64,000 bases of DNA from Modestobacter marinus. Lineage in GTDB: Bacteria > Actinomycetota > Actinomycetes > Mycobacteriales > Geodermatophilaceae. A program made the position numbers and the translations under genes. The stretch covers positions 186,001-250,000 of the forward strand of contig NZ_JABGCH010000004.1 in the NCBI RefSeq assembly GCF_019799945.1, written 5' to 3'. The notes beneath the pieces were generated by a model. It was not told where the DNA came from. It searched no databases and saw only the letters and a program-made list of their open reading frames with translations. Shown piece by piece: positions 1 to 7,784 of this stretch; position 1 is the stretch's first letter; every line of letters starts with the position of its first letter.

Positions 1-1
1 C

Positions 2-1207
2 GCGGAGGCGACCGTGCCGCTGCCCGTGCTGTTCTGGGTGCACGGCGGTGCCTTCGTGACCGGCGCGGCCGCGGACTACGACGGCTCCGTGCTGGCCGCC
101 GCGGGCCCGTGCGTGGTTGTCGCGGTCAGCTACCGGCTGGGCCCGTTCGGCTTCCTGCAGCTCGGCACACCCGAGGACCCCGAGCCGAGCCCGGCGATGA
201 CCGACCTGCTCGCCGCGCTGGACTGGGTCCAGCGCGAGGTCGGCCGCTTCGGCGGCGACGCGGGGCGGCTGACCCTGGCCGGCCAGTCGGCCGGCGCCAG
301 CTTGGTCTGCGCGCTGCTCGCCGCGGACGCCGGCCGCCGCACCCGGGCCGCGGTCGCGTTGTCGGTCGGGGGGCCGCCGCTGGAGGCGGCCGAGGCGGTC
401 GACGTCGCCGGCTGGGTCCTCGCCGAGCTGGGCCTGGCGCGGGAGGACCGCACCGCCCTGCGCGACGTGCCCGCCGTTGCGGTGATGGACGCGGCCCGCC
501 GGGTGGCGCGCGCCAGCGACCGGGTGGGCGGAGCGGTCTTCGCCCCGGTGGTCGACGGCACGGTCCTGCCCGCGCGGCCGGCCGACGTGGTGGCGTCGGG
601 CGCCCTCCGGGACGTCCCCGTGTGGTTCGGCTCCTGCCGGGACGAGATGACGTCGCTGCTGACCGCCGGCACCGACGGCGCCACCGCGGTGGCCCGCCGC
701 CGGGTCGGCGCAGCGCGGTTCGACCGGCTGCTGGAGGTCTACGCGCGCACCGCGCGGCCGGGGGAGGACCCGCTGCGGTCGCTGCTGACCGACGAGATGT
801 GGCTGGAGCCGGTCCGGGAGCTGGCCCTCGCGCAGACCGCCGCCGGCGGCCGGGCCTGGCTGAGCCGGTGGGACCACGCGCCGTCGCTGCCGCCGTTCGA
901 CGCGCTCGGCCCCACGCACGGCGCGGACAACGCCTGCCTCTGGGCGGCTCCGCCGCGGTTCGTGGAGCGGCCGCTGCTCACCCGGCCGGGCGGGCCGATG
1001 AGCCCGGCCGACCGCACGGTGACCGAGGCCCTCCACGAGGCGGTGCTGGGCACGGTCCGCACCGGGTCACCGGCCGCAGGGCTGCTGGCGGACTGGCCGA
1101 CCTACCGGCCGGACGCCCACTGCACCGCGGTGTTCGACGCGGTGCCACGCGTGGTGGCCGACCCCGCCGCGCAGCGCCGCCGGGCGTGGGCCGACCTCAG
1201 CGGCTGA
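2..1207 (+). CDS. carboxylesterase, type B (5' end outside window)
   Basis: Type B carboxylesterase of the alpha/beta-hydrolase fold, expected to hydrolyse carboxylic esters. The frame is open from base 2, so the true start lies upstream; the family is about 500 residues and about 400 are present. The oxyanion-hole motif HGGAF follows the window edge, and the nucleophile elbow is GQSAGAS (G-x-S-x-G). A downstream Asp/Glu and a His in the PTHGADN stretch fit the remaining triad. Its stop overlaps the convergent MFS gene by 11 bp, leaving no room for a terminator between them. Confidence 0.9.
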   Translation, partial: AEATVPLPVLFWVHGGAFVTGAAADYDGSVLAAAGPCVVVAVSYRLGPFGFLQLGTPEDPEPSPAMTDLLAALDWVQREVGRFGGDAGRLTLAGQSAGASLVCALLAADAGRRTRAAVALSVGGPPLEAAEAVDVAGWVLAELGLAREDRTALRDVPAVAVMDAARRVARASDRVGGAVFAPVVDGTVLPARPADVVASGALRDVPVWFGSCRDEMTSLLTAGTDGATAVARRRVGAARFDRLLEVYARTARPGEDPLRSLLTDEMWLEPVRELALAQTAAGGRAWLSRWDHAPSLPPFDALGPTHGADNACLWAAPPRFVERPLLTRPGGPMSPADRTVTEALHEAVLGTVRTGSPAAGLLADWPTYRPDAHCTAVFDAVPRVVADPAAQRRRAWADLSG

Positions 1208-2411
1208 CGACCGACCGGCGCAGCACCCGGCCCAGCACCAGCGCGCCCAGCCCGGCCAGGACGACGGTCGACAGGGCGACCCGCAGCGAGCTCGCGTCGG
1301 CGACCGCGCCGATCAGCGGTGGGGAGATCAGGAAGCCGATCCGCAGCAGCCAGTTGGAGACCGCCAGGCCCAGCCCGCGCGGCAGGCCGGGCAGCTCGTC
1401 GGCGGCGTGGAAGACCGCGGGCACGAGGGTGGCCACACCCAGCCCGGCGAGCGCGAAGCCGATCAGCGTGGTGGCCACCGAGGGGACGGCGAGGGCCAGG
1501 CCCATGCCCGCCGCCGTCAGCGCGCCGCCGACCCGGACCACCCGGCGCTGCCCGAACCGGTCGACGACCCGGTCACCGGTGAGCCGCCCGACGGTCATCG
1601 CCACCGACATCGCGACGAAGCCCAGCCCGGCGGTGGCGGCACCCGCGGCCAGCTCGGTGCGCAGGTAGAGCGCGCTCCAGGAGGCGCCGGCGTCCTCGAC
1701 GAAGGCGCCACAGGCGGCGAGCACCCCGAGGGCGGCCAGCGCCCAGATCGCCGTCCGGCGGGCTGTGCCGTCGGCGGGCGCCTGGTCGGCGGTGGCGGCG
1801 GCCGGGTGCTCGTCGTCGTCCCGGCCGGGCAGCATCCCGCGGCCGCTGAGCAGGGCCAGGGTGCTGAAGACGACCGCGGTCACGGCCAGGTGCACCGCCA
1901 GGGGCACGCTGAGCCCCGCGGCCGCCGACCCGAGCAGCCCGCCGGCCACCGCGCCGACGCTCCAGAGACCGTGCAGGCCGTTGAGGATCGACCGCCGGTA
2001 CAGGCGCTGGACCCGCAGGCCCTGCGCGTTCTGCGCGACGTCCACGACCGCGTCCAGCGCTCCGGCGACGAACAGCGCGACGGCCAGCAGGCCCCAGTTC
2101 GGGGCGACCGCGACCGCCCAGAGCGCGACGGCGAGCAGCACCAGTCCGACCGACGCCACCCGCCCGGACCCGAGCCGGCGGATCAACGCCGCGGACGCCA
2201 GCCCGGCCAGCAGCGCGCCGAGGGGGAAGGCGGCGATCGCCGCGCCGAGCGCGGAGTTGCTCAGACCCAGCTGCTCCTTGACCTCCGGGAACCGCGGAAC
2301 GAGGTTCGCGTAGAGGACGGCGTTGGTGAAGAAGCAGGCAGCGACGGCGAGCCGGGCCCGGCGCAGCCGGGTCGCGGGCAGGGTGACGGCGGTGCCCTCG
2401 GCGGTGCTCAC
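1197..2411 (-). CDS. MFS transporter
   Basis: Major facilitator superfamily permease of 404 residues, the usual length for a 12-helix carrier, with alternating hydrophobic segments throughout. It begins near VAACFFTNAVLYANLVPRF, and the loop motif DRVVDRFGQRR in the second half matches the MFS loop signature. I chose the GTG at 2411 because it forms a GTGA overlap with the stop of the TetR gene and sits just before the first helix. It is co-transcribed with that regulator, so it is probably an efflux pump derepressed by a TetR ligand. The substrate is not readable from sequence. Confidence 0.85.
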   Translation of the reverse strand: MSTAEGTAVTLPATRLRRARLAVAACFFTNAVLYANLVPRFPEVKEQLGLSNSALGAAIAAFPLGALLAGLASAALIRRLGSGRVASVGLVLLAVALWAVAVAPNWGLLAVALFVAGALDAVVDVAQNAQGLRVQRLYRRSILNGLHGLWSVGAVAGGLLGSAAAGLSVPLAVHLAVTAVVFSTLALLSGRGMLPGRDDDEHPAAATADQAPADGTARRTAIWALAALGVLAACGAFVEDAGASWSALYLRTELAAGAATAGLGFVAMSVAMTVGRLTGDRVVDRFGQRRVVRVGGALTAAGMGLALAVPSVATTLIGFALAGLGVATLVPAVFHAADELPGLPRGLGLAVSNWLLRIGFLISPPLIGAVADASSLRVALSTVVLAGLGALVLGRVLRRSVVSR

Positions 2412-3007
2412 GCGGACGCTCCCCGGAAGTCGGCCGGCCGCACCGCGCGGGCGATGATCTCGCGGGTCTGCGCCCGCGGGACCGGCTGGGTGGACAGGAT
2501 CTTGTGCATCACGAGGCCCTCGACGAGGGCGTCCAGCCCGCGGGAGGTCGTGGGGTCGACGAACCGCTCGAGCACCGCGCGGCTGCGGCGCATCCACGAC
2601 TCGGTCACCTCGCGCAGCGCCGGGTCACGCAGCGCGGCCAGGTACAGCTCGTAGGCGATCGCCCAGTCGCGGTCGTCGGCACCGGCGTCGCCGTGGACCA
2701 GGTCGGTGACCGCCTCGACGACGTCGTCGAGGCCGTGGACGTCGCGGAAGTGCGCCTCGTACGTGACCGCCATCCGTTCCGCGTGCCGGCGGAACGCCTG
2801 GGCGCGCAGGTCGGCCAGGCTGCGGAAGTGGTAGGTCATCGAGCCGAGCGGCACGTCGGCGGCCGCGGCCACCAGCCGGTGGGTGGTGTTCGCGACGCCG
2901 TGCTCGGCGATGACGTCCAGCGCCGCCTCGAGGATCCGCTCGGCGCGCTGGGGGTCGTGGCGGCGGGCCGGCCGGGCAGCTCCGACCACCCGGTCGACGT
3001 CCGTCAT
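2408..3007 (-). CDS. TetR family transcriptional regulator
   Basis: TetR-type repressor of 199 residues. The N-terminal helix-turn-helix spans about residues 20-65 (RILEAALDVIAEHGV ... GSMTYHFRSLADL), followed by a helical ligand-binding domain. An ATG at 3007 is preferred over longer in-frame starts because a strong palindromic operator begins exactly there. A -10-like TACAGT (3020-3015) ends seven bases before the ATG, so the message is probably leaderless. The stop overlaps the MFS start by 4 bp, giving a regulator-pump operon that likely represses itself. Confidence 0.88.
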   Translation of the reverse strand: MTDVDRVVGAARPARRHDPQRAERILEAALDVIAEHGVANTTHRLVAAAADVPLGSMTYHFRSLADLRAQAFRRHAERMAVTYEAHFRDVHGLDDVVEAVTDLVHGDAGADDRDWAIAYELYLAALRDPALREVTESWMRRSRAVLERFVDPTTSRGLDALVEGLVMHKILSTQPVPRAQTREIIARAVRPADFRGASA

Positions 3008-3045
3008 GTGTACGACTGTACGCAATGAGCGTACAGCTGTACACA
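3007..3045. promoter_or_regulatory. palindromic TetR operator
   Basis: Imperfect inverted repeat with 17-base arms matching at 15 positions around a 5-base centre (3024-3028). The left arm starts TGTGTAC and the right arm ends GTACACA. It abuts the ATG of the TetR gene and overlaps that gene's likely -10 region, the classic place for autorepression. The divergent 51-aa gene starts 77 bp away and could share control. Seen directly; the link to this TetR is inference from position. Confidence 0.75.
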
Positions 3046-3121
3046 GCCGCCCGGGGCCGCGGTTCGGGGACCGCGGACGGGGCACCAGCACGGGCATCCG
3101 CCGTCCCACGAGGAGGACCCC

Positions 3122-3277
3122 ATGAGCGAGCAGTCGAACCAGCCTGACCGTCCCGCCGAGGAGGAGAGCACGCACGCGAGCACCGGTGCGGACGTCAACC
3201 GGCCCGAGGGTGGCGTCACCGAGGGCGAGACCACGGTCGACGAGGCGATCGGGAGCGGCGAAGACCCCACCCGGTGA
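3122..3277 (+). CDS. small acidic protein, 51 aa
   Basis: Short gene preceded by a strong ribosome-binding site (GAGGAGG, about 5 bases before the ATG). The product is 51 residues, very acidic and rich in Glu, Thr and Gly, with no hydrophobic segment, so it should be cytosolic and largely disordered. Codon third positions are G or C as in its neighbours, supporting real translation. It is transcribed away from the TetR operator and may be co-regulated with the efflux pump. I do not recognise a family. Confidence 0.65.
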   Translation: MSEQSNQPDRPAEEESTHASTGADVNRPEGGVTEGETTVDEAIGSGEDPTR

Positions 3278-3354
3278 CCGGGGACGACGCAGCGGCCGGT
3301 CCGCCGTCCCCGGACTGCGGTCCGGCCGCGCGCCGGCCGACCGGTCGGAGGAGC

Positions 3355-4047
3355 TCAGCCGAGTGGTGCCTGGGTGGAGGCGACGATGGCGGCCGCGACG
3401 TCGCGCACCTTGCGGTTGCTGCGCTGGGACGCCGCCCGGAGGATCTCGAACGCCTCGTCGGGGCCGACGTGCTGCTGGGCCATCAGCACGCCCTTTGCCT
3501 GCTCGATGACGGCGCGCGAGTGCATCGCGACGCTCAGGTTGTGCGCCTGGTCGTCGAGCTGGGCGTGCGAGTCGGCGTTGAGCACGGCGATCGCCAGCGC
3601 CTCGGCCACCTCGGTGCCGATCCGCACGGCGTCAGGCGAGGAGAACGCCGCGGGCTCCGCGGAGTACGCGTTGAGCGCGCCGATGCTCGACCCCTGGTAG
3701 GGCAGGGGCACGGCCAGGCAGCTGCGGACACCGAGTCCGGCCGCGCGGGGGCCGACCGCGCCGAACCGGACGTCCTCGCGCAGGTCGTCGACCCGGACGA
3801 CGACCCCGCCCCGGGACGCGTCCAGGCAGGGCCCGCAGCTGAGCCCGTACTGCAGCTCGTCGACCTGCAACGCCACCTTGCCGTGATGGGCCGCCGTCAC
3901 CGCCCCGTCGTCGCGGACGAGCGTGAGGGAGGTGGCCTCGGCCTCGGGGATGGTGCGGGTGGCCAGCCGGAGCACCTCGAGGAGCACGTCGTCCAGCGAC
4001 CGGTCGGGCAGCACGATCCGGCTCAGGTCGCGCAGGAGCTGTTGCAC
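3355..4047 (-). CDS. GAF-ANTAR domain protein
   Basis: Predicted signal-responsive RNA-binding antiterminator of 230 residues. A GAF sensor domain covers about residues 15-160 (CGPCLDASRGG, then SCLAVPLPYQGSSIGALNAYS). A C-terminal ANTAR three-helix domain at about 168-225 includes AVIEQAKGVLMAQQHVGPDEAFEIL and RSNRKVRDVAAAIV; family members bind paired hairpins in nascent RNA. The start is a GTG at 4047. It is followed on the same strand side by a STAS gene with its own start, and GAF-ANTAR and STAS proteins often occur together in actinobacterial stress signalling. The ligand is unknown. Confidence 0.88.
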   Translation of the reverse strand: MQQLLRDLSRIVLPDRSLDDVLLEVLRLATRTIPEAEATSLTLVRDDGAVTAAHHGKVALQVDELQYGLSCGPCLDASRGGVVVRVDDLREDVRFGAVGPRAAGLGVRSCLAVPLPYQGSSIGALNAYSAEPAAFSSPDAVRIGTEVAEALAIAVLNADSHAQLDDQAHNLSVAMHSRAVIEQAKGVLMAQQHVGPDEAFEILRAASQRSNRKVRDVAAAIVASTQAPLG

Positions 4048-4111
4048 ACGTCACATCTTGGCGGGACCGGAGCCGGCGCGGCGGGGGCAGGGCACGGCCG
4101 ACCCGGCGGGC

Positions 4112-4579
4112 TCAGCGGGGCGCGGGCGGGAACGCCGGCTGCTCCGTGGCCGCCTCCTCCGGGAGCAGATGGCCGTCCAGCCGCAGGGCGGTCAGGGCCC
4201 GGCGGAGCCAGGCGCCCGGCTCGCGCACGGTCAGCCGGGACCCGTGTCGCAGCGCCCGGCGGTAGACGGTGGTGATCGCCCGCAGCCCGGCGATGTCGCA
4301 GAAGTGCAGCTCACGGGCGTTGAGCACCCACTCCGCATGGTCTCCGCCGGTGAGGGCGGTCGCCGCGTCGAGCAGGTGGTGGGCGGTCTGGCGGTCCAGC
4401 GACCCGTTCAGCGAGATCCGGCCGGCGACCAGGTCGACACGCACGGTGAGCTGGGCGGGCGACGCGTCCTCGGCGAAGAAGACGGGCAGCGGACGAGGGT
4501 GGGACGGGTGGAGGAGCACCCGGACGACCTCCTGGTGGGGCGGTCGGGTGGCGCGCTCCGCGACGAAGGCCGCGGCCAC
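4112..4579 (-). CDS. STAS domain protein (anti-anti-sigma-like) with Ala at the phosphoacceptor position
   Basis: A 155-residue protein with a STAS fold in about residues 43-140, as in anti-sigma factor antagonists. The loop that normally reads D-S-S-G-L is here D95-I-A97-G-L, so the serine phosphorylated by anti-sigma kinases is alanine. If it acts as an antagonist it should be unable to be phosphorylated and could be always active, or it may be a structural sensor. The N-terminal 40 residues are basic and proline-rich. It lies next to a GAF-ANTAR gene on the same strand. Confidence 0.8.
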   Translation of the reverse strand: MAAAFVAERATRPPHQEVVRVLLHPSHPRPLPVFFAEDASPAQLTVRVDLVAGRISLNGSLDRQTAHHLLDAATALTGGDHAEWVLNARELHFCDIAGLRAITTVYRRALRHGSRLTVREPGAWLRRALTALRLDGHLLPEEAATEQPAFPPAPR

Positions 4580-4613
4580 GCACCATGTCGGGCCGAACGG
4601 CCCAGGGCTGTGA

Positions 4614-4639
4614 GTTTCAACCCTGCGCAGACAGGATAT
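4614..4639 (+). promoter_or_regulatory. possible stress-sigma (SigB/SigF-type) promoter
   Basis: GTTT at 4614-4617 and GGATAT at 4634-4639 are separated by 16 bases, close to the actinobacterial SigB/SigF pattern (GTTT, about 15-17 bases, GGGTAT). It sits in the 221-base gap before the alcohol dehydrogenase, about 160 bases from its start. Only one of several hexamer choices possible in this gap; low certainty. Confidence 0.3.
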
Positions 4640-4800
4640 GGGTGAAGGTTCCGCACAGCAATGGTTTCGTCACGGCCACATCAGGTTCGGCTGGCCGGGA
4701 CGGGGACGCGGGGGCAGAGTCGACCTGCCGGTGCCGAGGCGGTATCCGGCGGGCAGGACGGCCGCCGATCGGTGGCCCGGCCCCGTAGCCAGGAGGTCCC

Positions 4801-5949
4801 ATGCGGGCGATGGTGTACCGCGGCCCCTACAAGATCCGGGTCGAGGAGAAGGACGTCCCCGCGATCGAGCACCCCAACGACGCCGTCGTCCGGGTCGCGC
4901 TGGCCGCAATCTGCGGCTCGGACCTGCACTTGTACCACGGCATGATGCCGGACACCCGGATCGGGCACACGTTCGGCCACGAGTTCATCGGCGTCGTCGA
5001 GCAGGTCGGCTCGTCGGTACAGAGCCTGCAGGTCGGCGACCGCGTGATGGTGCCGTTCAACATCTTCTGCGGCAGCTGCTGGTTCTGCTCCCGCGGGCTG
5101 TACTCCAACTGCCACAACGTGAACCCCAACGCCACCGCGGTCGGCGGCATCTACGGCTACTCGCACACCACCGGCGGCTACGACGGCGGGCAGGCCGAGT
5201 ACGTGCGCGTCCCGTTCGCCGACGTCGGCCCGGTGAAGATCCCGGACTGGATGCACGACGAGGACGCTGTGCTGCTCACCGACGCAGCCGCCACCGGCTA
5301 CTTCGGCGCCCAGCTCGGTGAGATCACCGAGGGTGACACGGTCGTCGTCCTCGGCGCCGGGCCCGTCGGTCTCATCGCCGCCCAGTCCGCGTGGCTGATG
5401 GGCGCCGGCCGGGTGATCGTCATCGACCACCTGCGGGAGCGGCTGGAGAAGGCGCGCACGATGGCCCATGCCGAGACGCTGGACTACGACGAGTACGACG
5501 ACATCGTCGTGGAGATGAAGAAGCAGACCGACTTCCTCGGCGCGGACGTCGTCATCGAGGCCGTGGGGGCCGAGGCCGACGGCAACTTCCTCCAGCACGT
5601 GGCCGGCACGAAGCTCAAGCTGCAGGGCGGCTCGCCGGTGGCGCTGAACTGGGCGATCGACGGCGTGCGCAAGGGCGGCACCGTTTCCGTCGTCGGCGCC
5701 TACGGGCCGATCCCCAACGCGGTGAAGTTCGGGGACGCGCTGAACAAGGGGCTCACCCTGCGGATGAACCAGACCCCGGTCAAGCGGCAGTGGCCGCGGA
5801 TGTTCGAGCACGTGCGCAACGGCCACCTGACGCCGCGGGAGATGGTCACCCACCGGTTCCCGCTGGAGGACATCGCCGAGGCCTACCACGTGTTCTCGGC
5901 CAAGCTCGACGGCTGCATCAAGCCGCTGATCCTGCCCCGCGCGGACTGA
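4801..5949 (+). CDS. zinc-dependent alcohol dehydrogenase (MDR superfamily)
   Basis: Medium-chain NAD(P)-dependent dehydrogenase, 382 residues, near the length of formaldehyde dehydrogenase-like members. Catalytic zinc ligands are visible as C38 (ICGSD) and H60-E61 (GHE). The structural zinc lobe has four cysteines, C90, C93, C96 and C104. The Rossmann motif VVVLGAGPVGLIAAQ lies near 181-195. An AGGAGG site precedes the ATG. A 193-aa unknown gene follows 13 bases on, so the two are probably one transcript. Substrate is a short alcohol or aldehyde by family, not provable here. Confidence 0.9.
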   Translation: MRAMVYRGPYKIRVEEKDVPAIEHPNDAVVRVALAAICGSDLHLYHGMMPDTRIGHTFGHEFIGVVEQVGSSVQSLQVGDRVMVPFNIFCGSCWFCSRGLYSNCHNVNPNATAVGGIYGYSHTTGGYDGGQAEYVRVPFADVGPVKIPDWMHDEDAVLLTDAAATGYFGAQLGEITEGDTVVVLGAGPVGLIAAQSAWLMGAGRVIVIDHLRERLEKARTMAHAETLDYDEYDDIVVEMKKQTDFLGADVVIEAVGAEADGNFLQHVAGTKLKLQGGSPVALNWAIDGVRKGGTVSVVGAYGPIPNAVKFGDALNKGLTLRMNQTPVKRQWPRMFEHVRNGHLTPREMVTHRFPLEDIAEAYHVFSAKLDGCIKPLILPRAD

Positions 5950-5962
5950 GGGAGCGACCACC

Positions 5963-6544
5963 ATGACCGAGTCCGACGTCCCCAGCGCCTACGTCCGCGA
6001 CAAGCGCACCCCACCGCCGAGCCGGGAGGAGCTGCGGGCTCGCATCCCCGGCTGGGGTGCCGACCTCGACCCCGCCGACCGGCCGTCGTACCCCAAGCTG
6101 CAGTACCCCGCCGACACCGGCGCGCACTGGGACTTCCCGGAGCGGCAGCCCGGGGCCGAGGGGCGCGAGCGCTCGATCGAGCACGCGTTCGTCACCCCGG
6201 CCTTCGGCACCGCCCAGCCGCTGCACGGGCTGTCCGGGGCGATCCGCCGGCTGGCCTACCAGCGGTTCAGCGAGGGCCGGCTGGCGCACTGGATGCTGCT
6301 CATCGTCGGTGACCGGGTCGACGCCTGGGAGAGCCACCTCCGCTCGTTCGTCTCCGGGCGGCCAGACGTGCCGGCCACGGGTTTGCGCGGCGAGCTGACC
6401 CACTCCGGGCCCGGCTCGCGCGAGGGGCGCTCGGACAAGCGGCACCAGGTGCTGGACCCGGTCGTCGTCGCCGGGCCGTGGCTGGCCGCCGCGGGCGCCA
6501 CCGCGCTGGGCGCACGGGCGGTCGTCCGGGCACTGCGCCGCTGA
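5963..6544 (+). CDS. conserved hypothetical protein, 193 aa, linked to alcohol dehydrogenase
   Basis: A 193-residue protein of unknown function. The first 110 residues are rich in Pro, Arg and acidic residues and contain WDFPERQPG. A central segment around RRLAYQRFSEGRLAHWMLLIVGDRVD is amphipathic or weakly hydrophobic. The C-terminus has a hydrophobic stretch (VVVAGPWLAAAGATALGARAVV) that could be a membrane helix. Its start lies 13 bases after the dehydrogenase stop behind GGGAGCGACC. Constant proximity suggests a role with that enzyme, but I assign no activity. Confidence 0.75.
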   Translation: MTESDVPSAYVRDKRTPPPSREELRARIPGWGADLDPADRPSYPKLQYPADTGAHWDFPERQPGAEGRERSIEHAFVTPAFGTAQPLHGLSGAIRRLAYQRFSEGRLAHWMLLIVGDRVDAWESHLRSFVSGRPDVPATGLRGELTHSGPGSREGRSDKRHQVLDPVVVAGPWLAAAGATALGARAVVRALRR

Positions 6545-6564
6545 CCCCGGGGCGAGGGGCCGGG

Positions 6565-7173
6565 GTGAGCACCGGCCGGCAGCGCTTCGACGGCTGGATC
6601 CTCGGCGTCGGCACCACCTCCGGCACCCGCATCGTCGTGGGGCACTGGCCCCGCTCGCCGCTGGGCCCGCTGTCGGACGTGATGGTGCAGCGGCCCGACG
6701 GCCACCGGGTGCTGTTCGCGCCGCACCGGGAGGCCGCCGACTTCATCACGGCCACCTACACCTTCGACGAGGTGCGGCTGGTCGACGTCGCCGTCGCGCG
6801 GCCGGACGACGCCACCTGGACCGTGGCCGCCGGCCCGCTGGACCTGCGGGTGCGCACCGGCGGCCGGCCGCTGCTGGGCCGGCTGCTGCGCGCCGTGCCG
6901 GCGCCGCTGGCCCGCACGCCGGCGTGGATCGGCCTGCTGGACCGGCCGGCCCGGCTGCTGACCGGGCTGCGGACCACCGGCTCGGCCGGCAACGGACGCA
7001 CCGAGTGGTACGGCGTGCAGGACCTGCACACCGTCACCGACCTGGCGGCCACCTGGGACGGCGTACCGCTCGGCACCCTGGCGCCGGTCCGCCCGCCGGT
7101 GACCTTCGGCTTCGGGTCGGTGCCGCCGGACCCCGGGATGGTGCGGGTGACCACCACCGTGCGGGTGCCCTGA
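6565..7173 (+). CDS. hypothetical protein, 202 aa
   Basis: Unrecognised 202-residue protein starting at a GTG (6565) behind GAGGGGCCGG, 20 bases after the previous stop. No membrane segment or signal peptide is clear. The pattern of short hydrophobic strands (DGWILGVGTTSGTRIVVGHW, RVLFAPHREAADFI, VRLVDVAVARP) suggests a beta-rich, lipocalin-like or barrel protein. It continues the dehydrogenase gene string and is followed 16 bases later by mug. An upstream in-frame ATG at 6478 would overlap the preceding gene by 67 bases and is less likely. Confidence 0.7.
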   Translation: MSTGRQRFDGWILGVGTTSGTRIVVGHWPRSPLGPLSDVMVQRPDGHRVLFAPHREAADFITATYTFDEVRLVDVAVARPDDATWTVAAGPLDLRVRTGGRPLLGRLLRAVPAPLARTPAWIGLLDRPARLLTGLRTTGSAGNGRTEWYGVQDLHTVTDLAATWDGVPLGTLAPVRPPVTFGFGSVPPDPGMVRVTTTVRVP

Positions 7174-7189
7174 GCGGCAGACTGGACGC

Positions 7190-7708
7190 GTGGGGGAGGA
7201 CCGGGGCAAGCCGCTGCGGGACGTCTTGGGTCCCGGGCTCGACGTGCTGTTCTGCGGCATCAACCCGTCGCTGGTGTCCGCCGAGAGGGGGCACCACTTC
7301 GCCCGGCCGGGGAACCGCTTCTGGCCGGCGCTGCACCTGGCCGGGCTCACCCCGCGCCGGTTCCGGCCCGAGGAGGACGGCGAGCTGCTGCGCCACGGTC
7401 TCGGGGTGACCAACGTCGTCGACCGCCCCACCCGCACCGCCGCCGAGCTGGACCCGGCGGAGCTGCGGGAGGGGGCCCGGGCGCTGGCGGAGCTGGTCGA
7501 GCAGTACCGGCCGCGGGCGCTCGCCGTGCTGGGTGTGACCGCGTGGCGGGTCGCCTTCGACCGCCCGCGGGCCGGGCTGGGCCGGCAGCCCGAGCGGATC
7601 GGGGGAGTGGAGACCTGGGTGGCACCCAACCCCAGCGGGCTCAACGCCCACCACCAGCTGCCCGACCTGGCCCGCCGCTACGCGCAGCTGCGGCCGGCCG
7701 GCCGCTGA
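7190..7708 (+). CDS. mug: G/U mismatch-specific uracil-DNA glycosylase
   Basis: Mug-type DNA glycosylase of 172 residues that removes uracil or ethenocytosine opposite guanine in base-excision repair. The active-site motif GINPS (near residues 24-28) and the second motif NPSGLN (near 144-149) are intact, and the length matches E. coli Mug. The start is a GTG at 7190 with a purine-rich leader. The last 13 codons lie in the first copy of a 48-bp tandem duplication, so the stop codon is duplicated downstream. Confidence 0.92.
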   Translation: MGEDRGKPLRDVLGPGLDVLFCGINPSLVSAERGHHFARPGNRFWPALHLAGLTPRRFRPEEDGELLRHGLGVTNVVDRPTRTAAELDPAELREGARALAELVEQYRPRALAVLGVTAWRVAFDRPRAGLGRQPERIGGVETWVAPNPSGLNAHHQLPDLARRYAQLRPAGR

Positions 7709-7766
7709 GCAGCGCCGGCCCGCCGCTACGCGCAGCTGCGGCCGGCCGGCCGCTGAGCAGCGCCGG
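7669..7766. repeat. 48-bp perfect tandem duplication across the mug stop
   Basis: Bases 7671-7718 are repeated exactly at 7719-7766, and the match extends two bases leftward. The unit holds the final codons and TGA of mug plus the left half of the downstream hairpin. Because copy one ends the reading frame, the second copy is untranslated. A perfect unit implies a recent slippage or recombination event. Confidence 0.95.
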
Positions 7767-7779
7767 CCGGCCGCAGCTG
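7733..7779. terminator. bidirectional hairpin terminator between mug and divIVA-like gene
   Basis: Perfect 18-bp stem, 7733-7750 pairing with 7762-7779, around an 11-base loop. It lies between the convergent mug and DivIVA-family genes. There is no T-run, as usual in high-GC actinobacteria. The left arm also occurs in the first copy of the tandem repeat (7685-7702), so an alternative longer-loop hairpin is possible. Confidence 0.8.
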
Positions 7780-7784
7780 CCGGC

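Noticed and set aside
3057-3076. CCGCGGT/ACCGCGG hairpin upstream of the 51-aa gene as riboswitch
   Set aside because: A 7-bp GC-rich stem is common by chance at this composition and nothing else suggests a conserved RNA.
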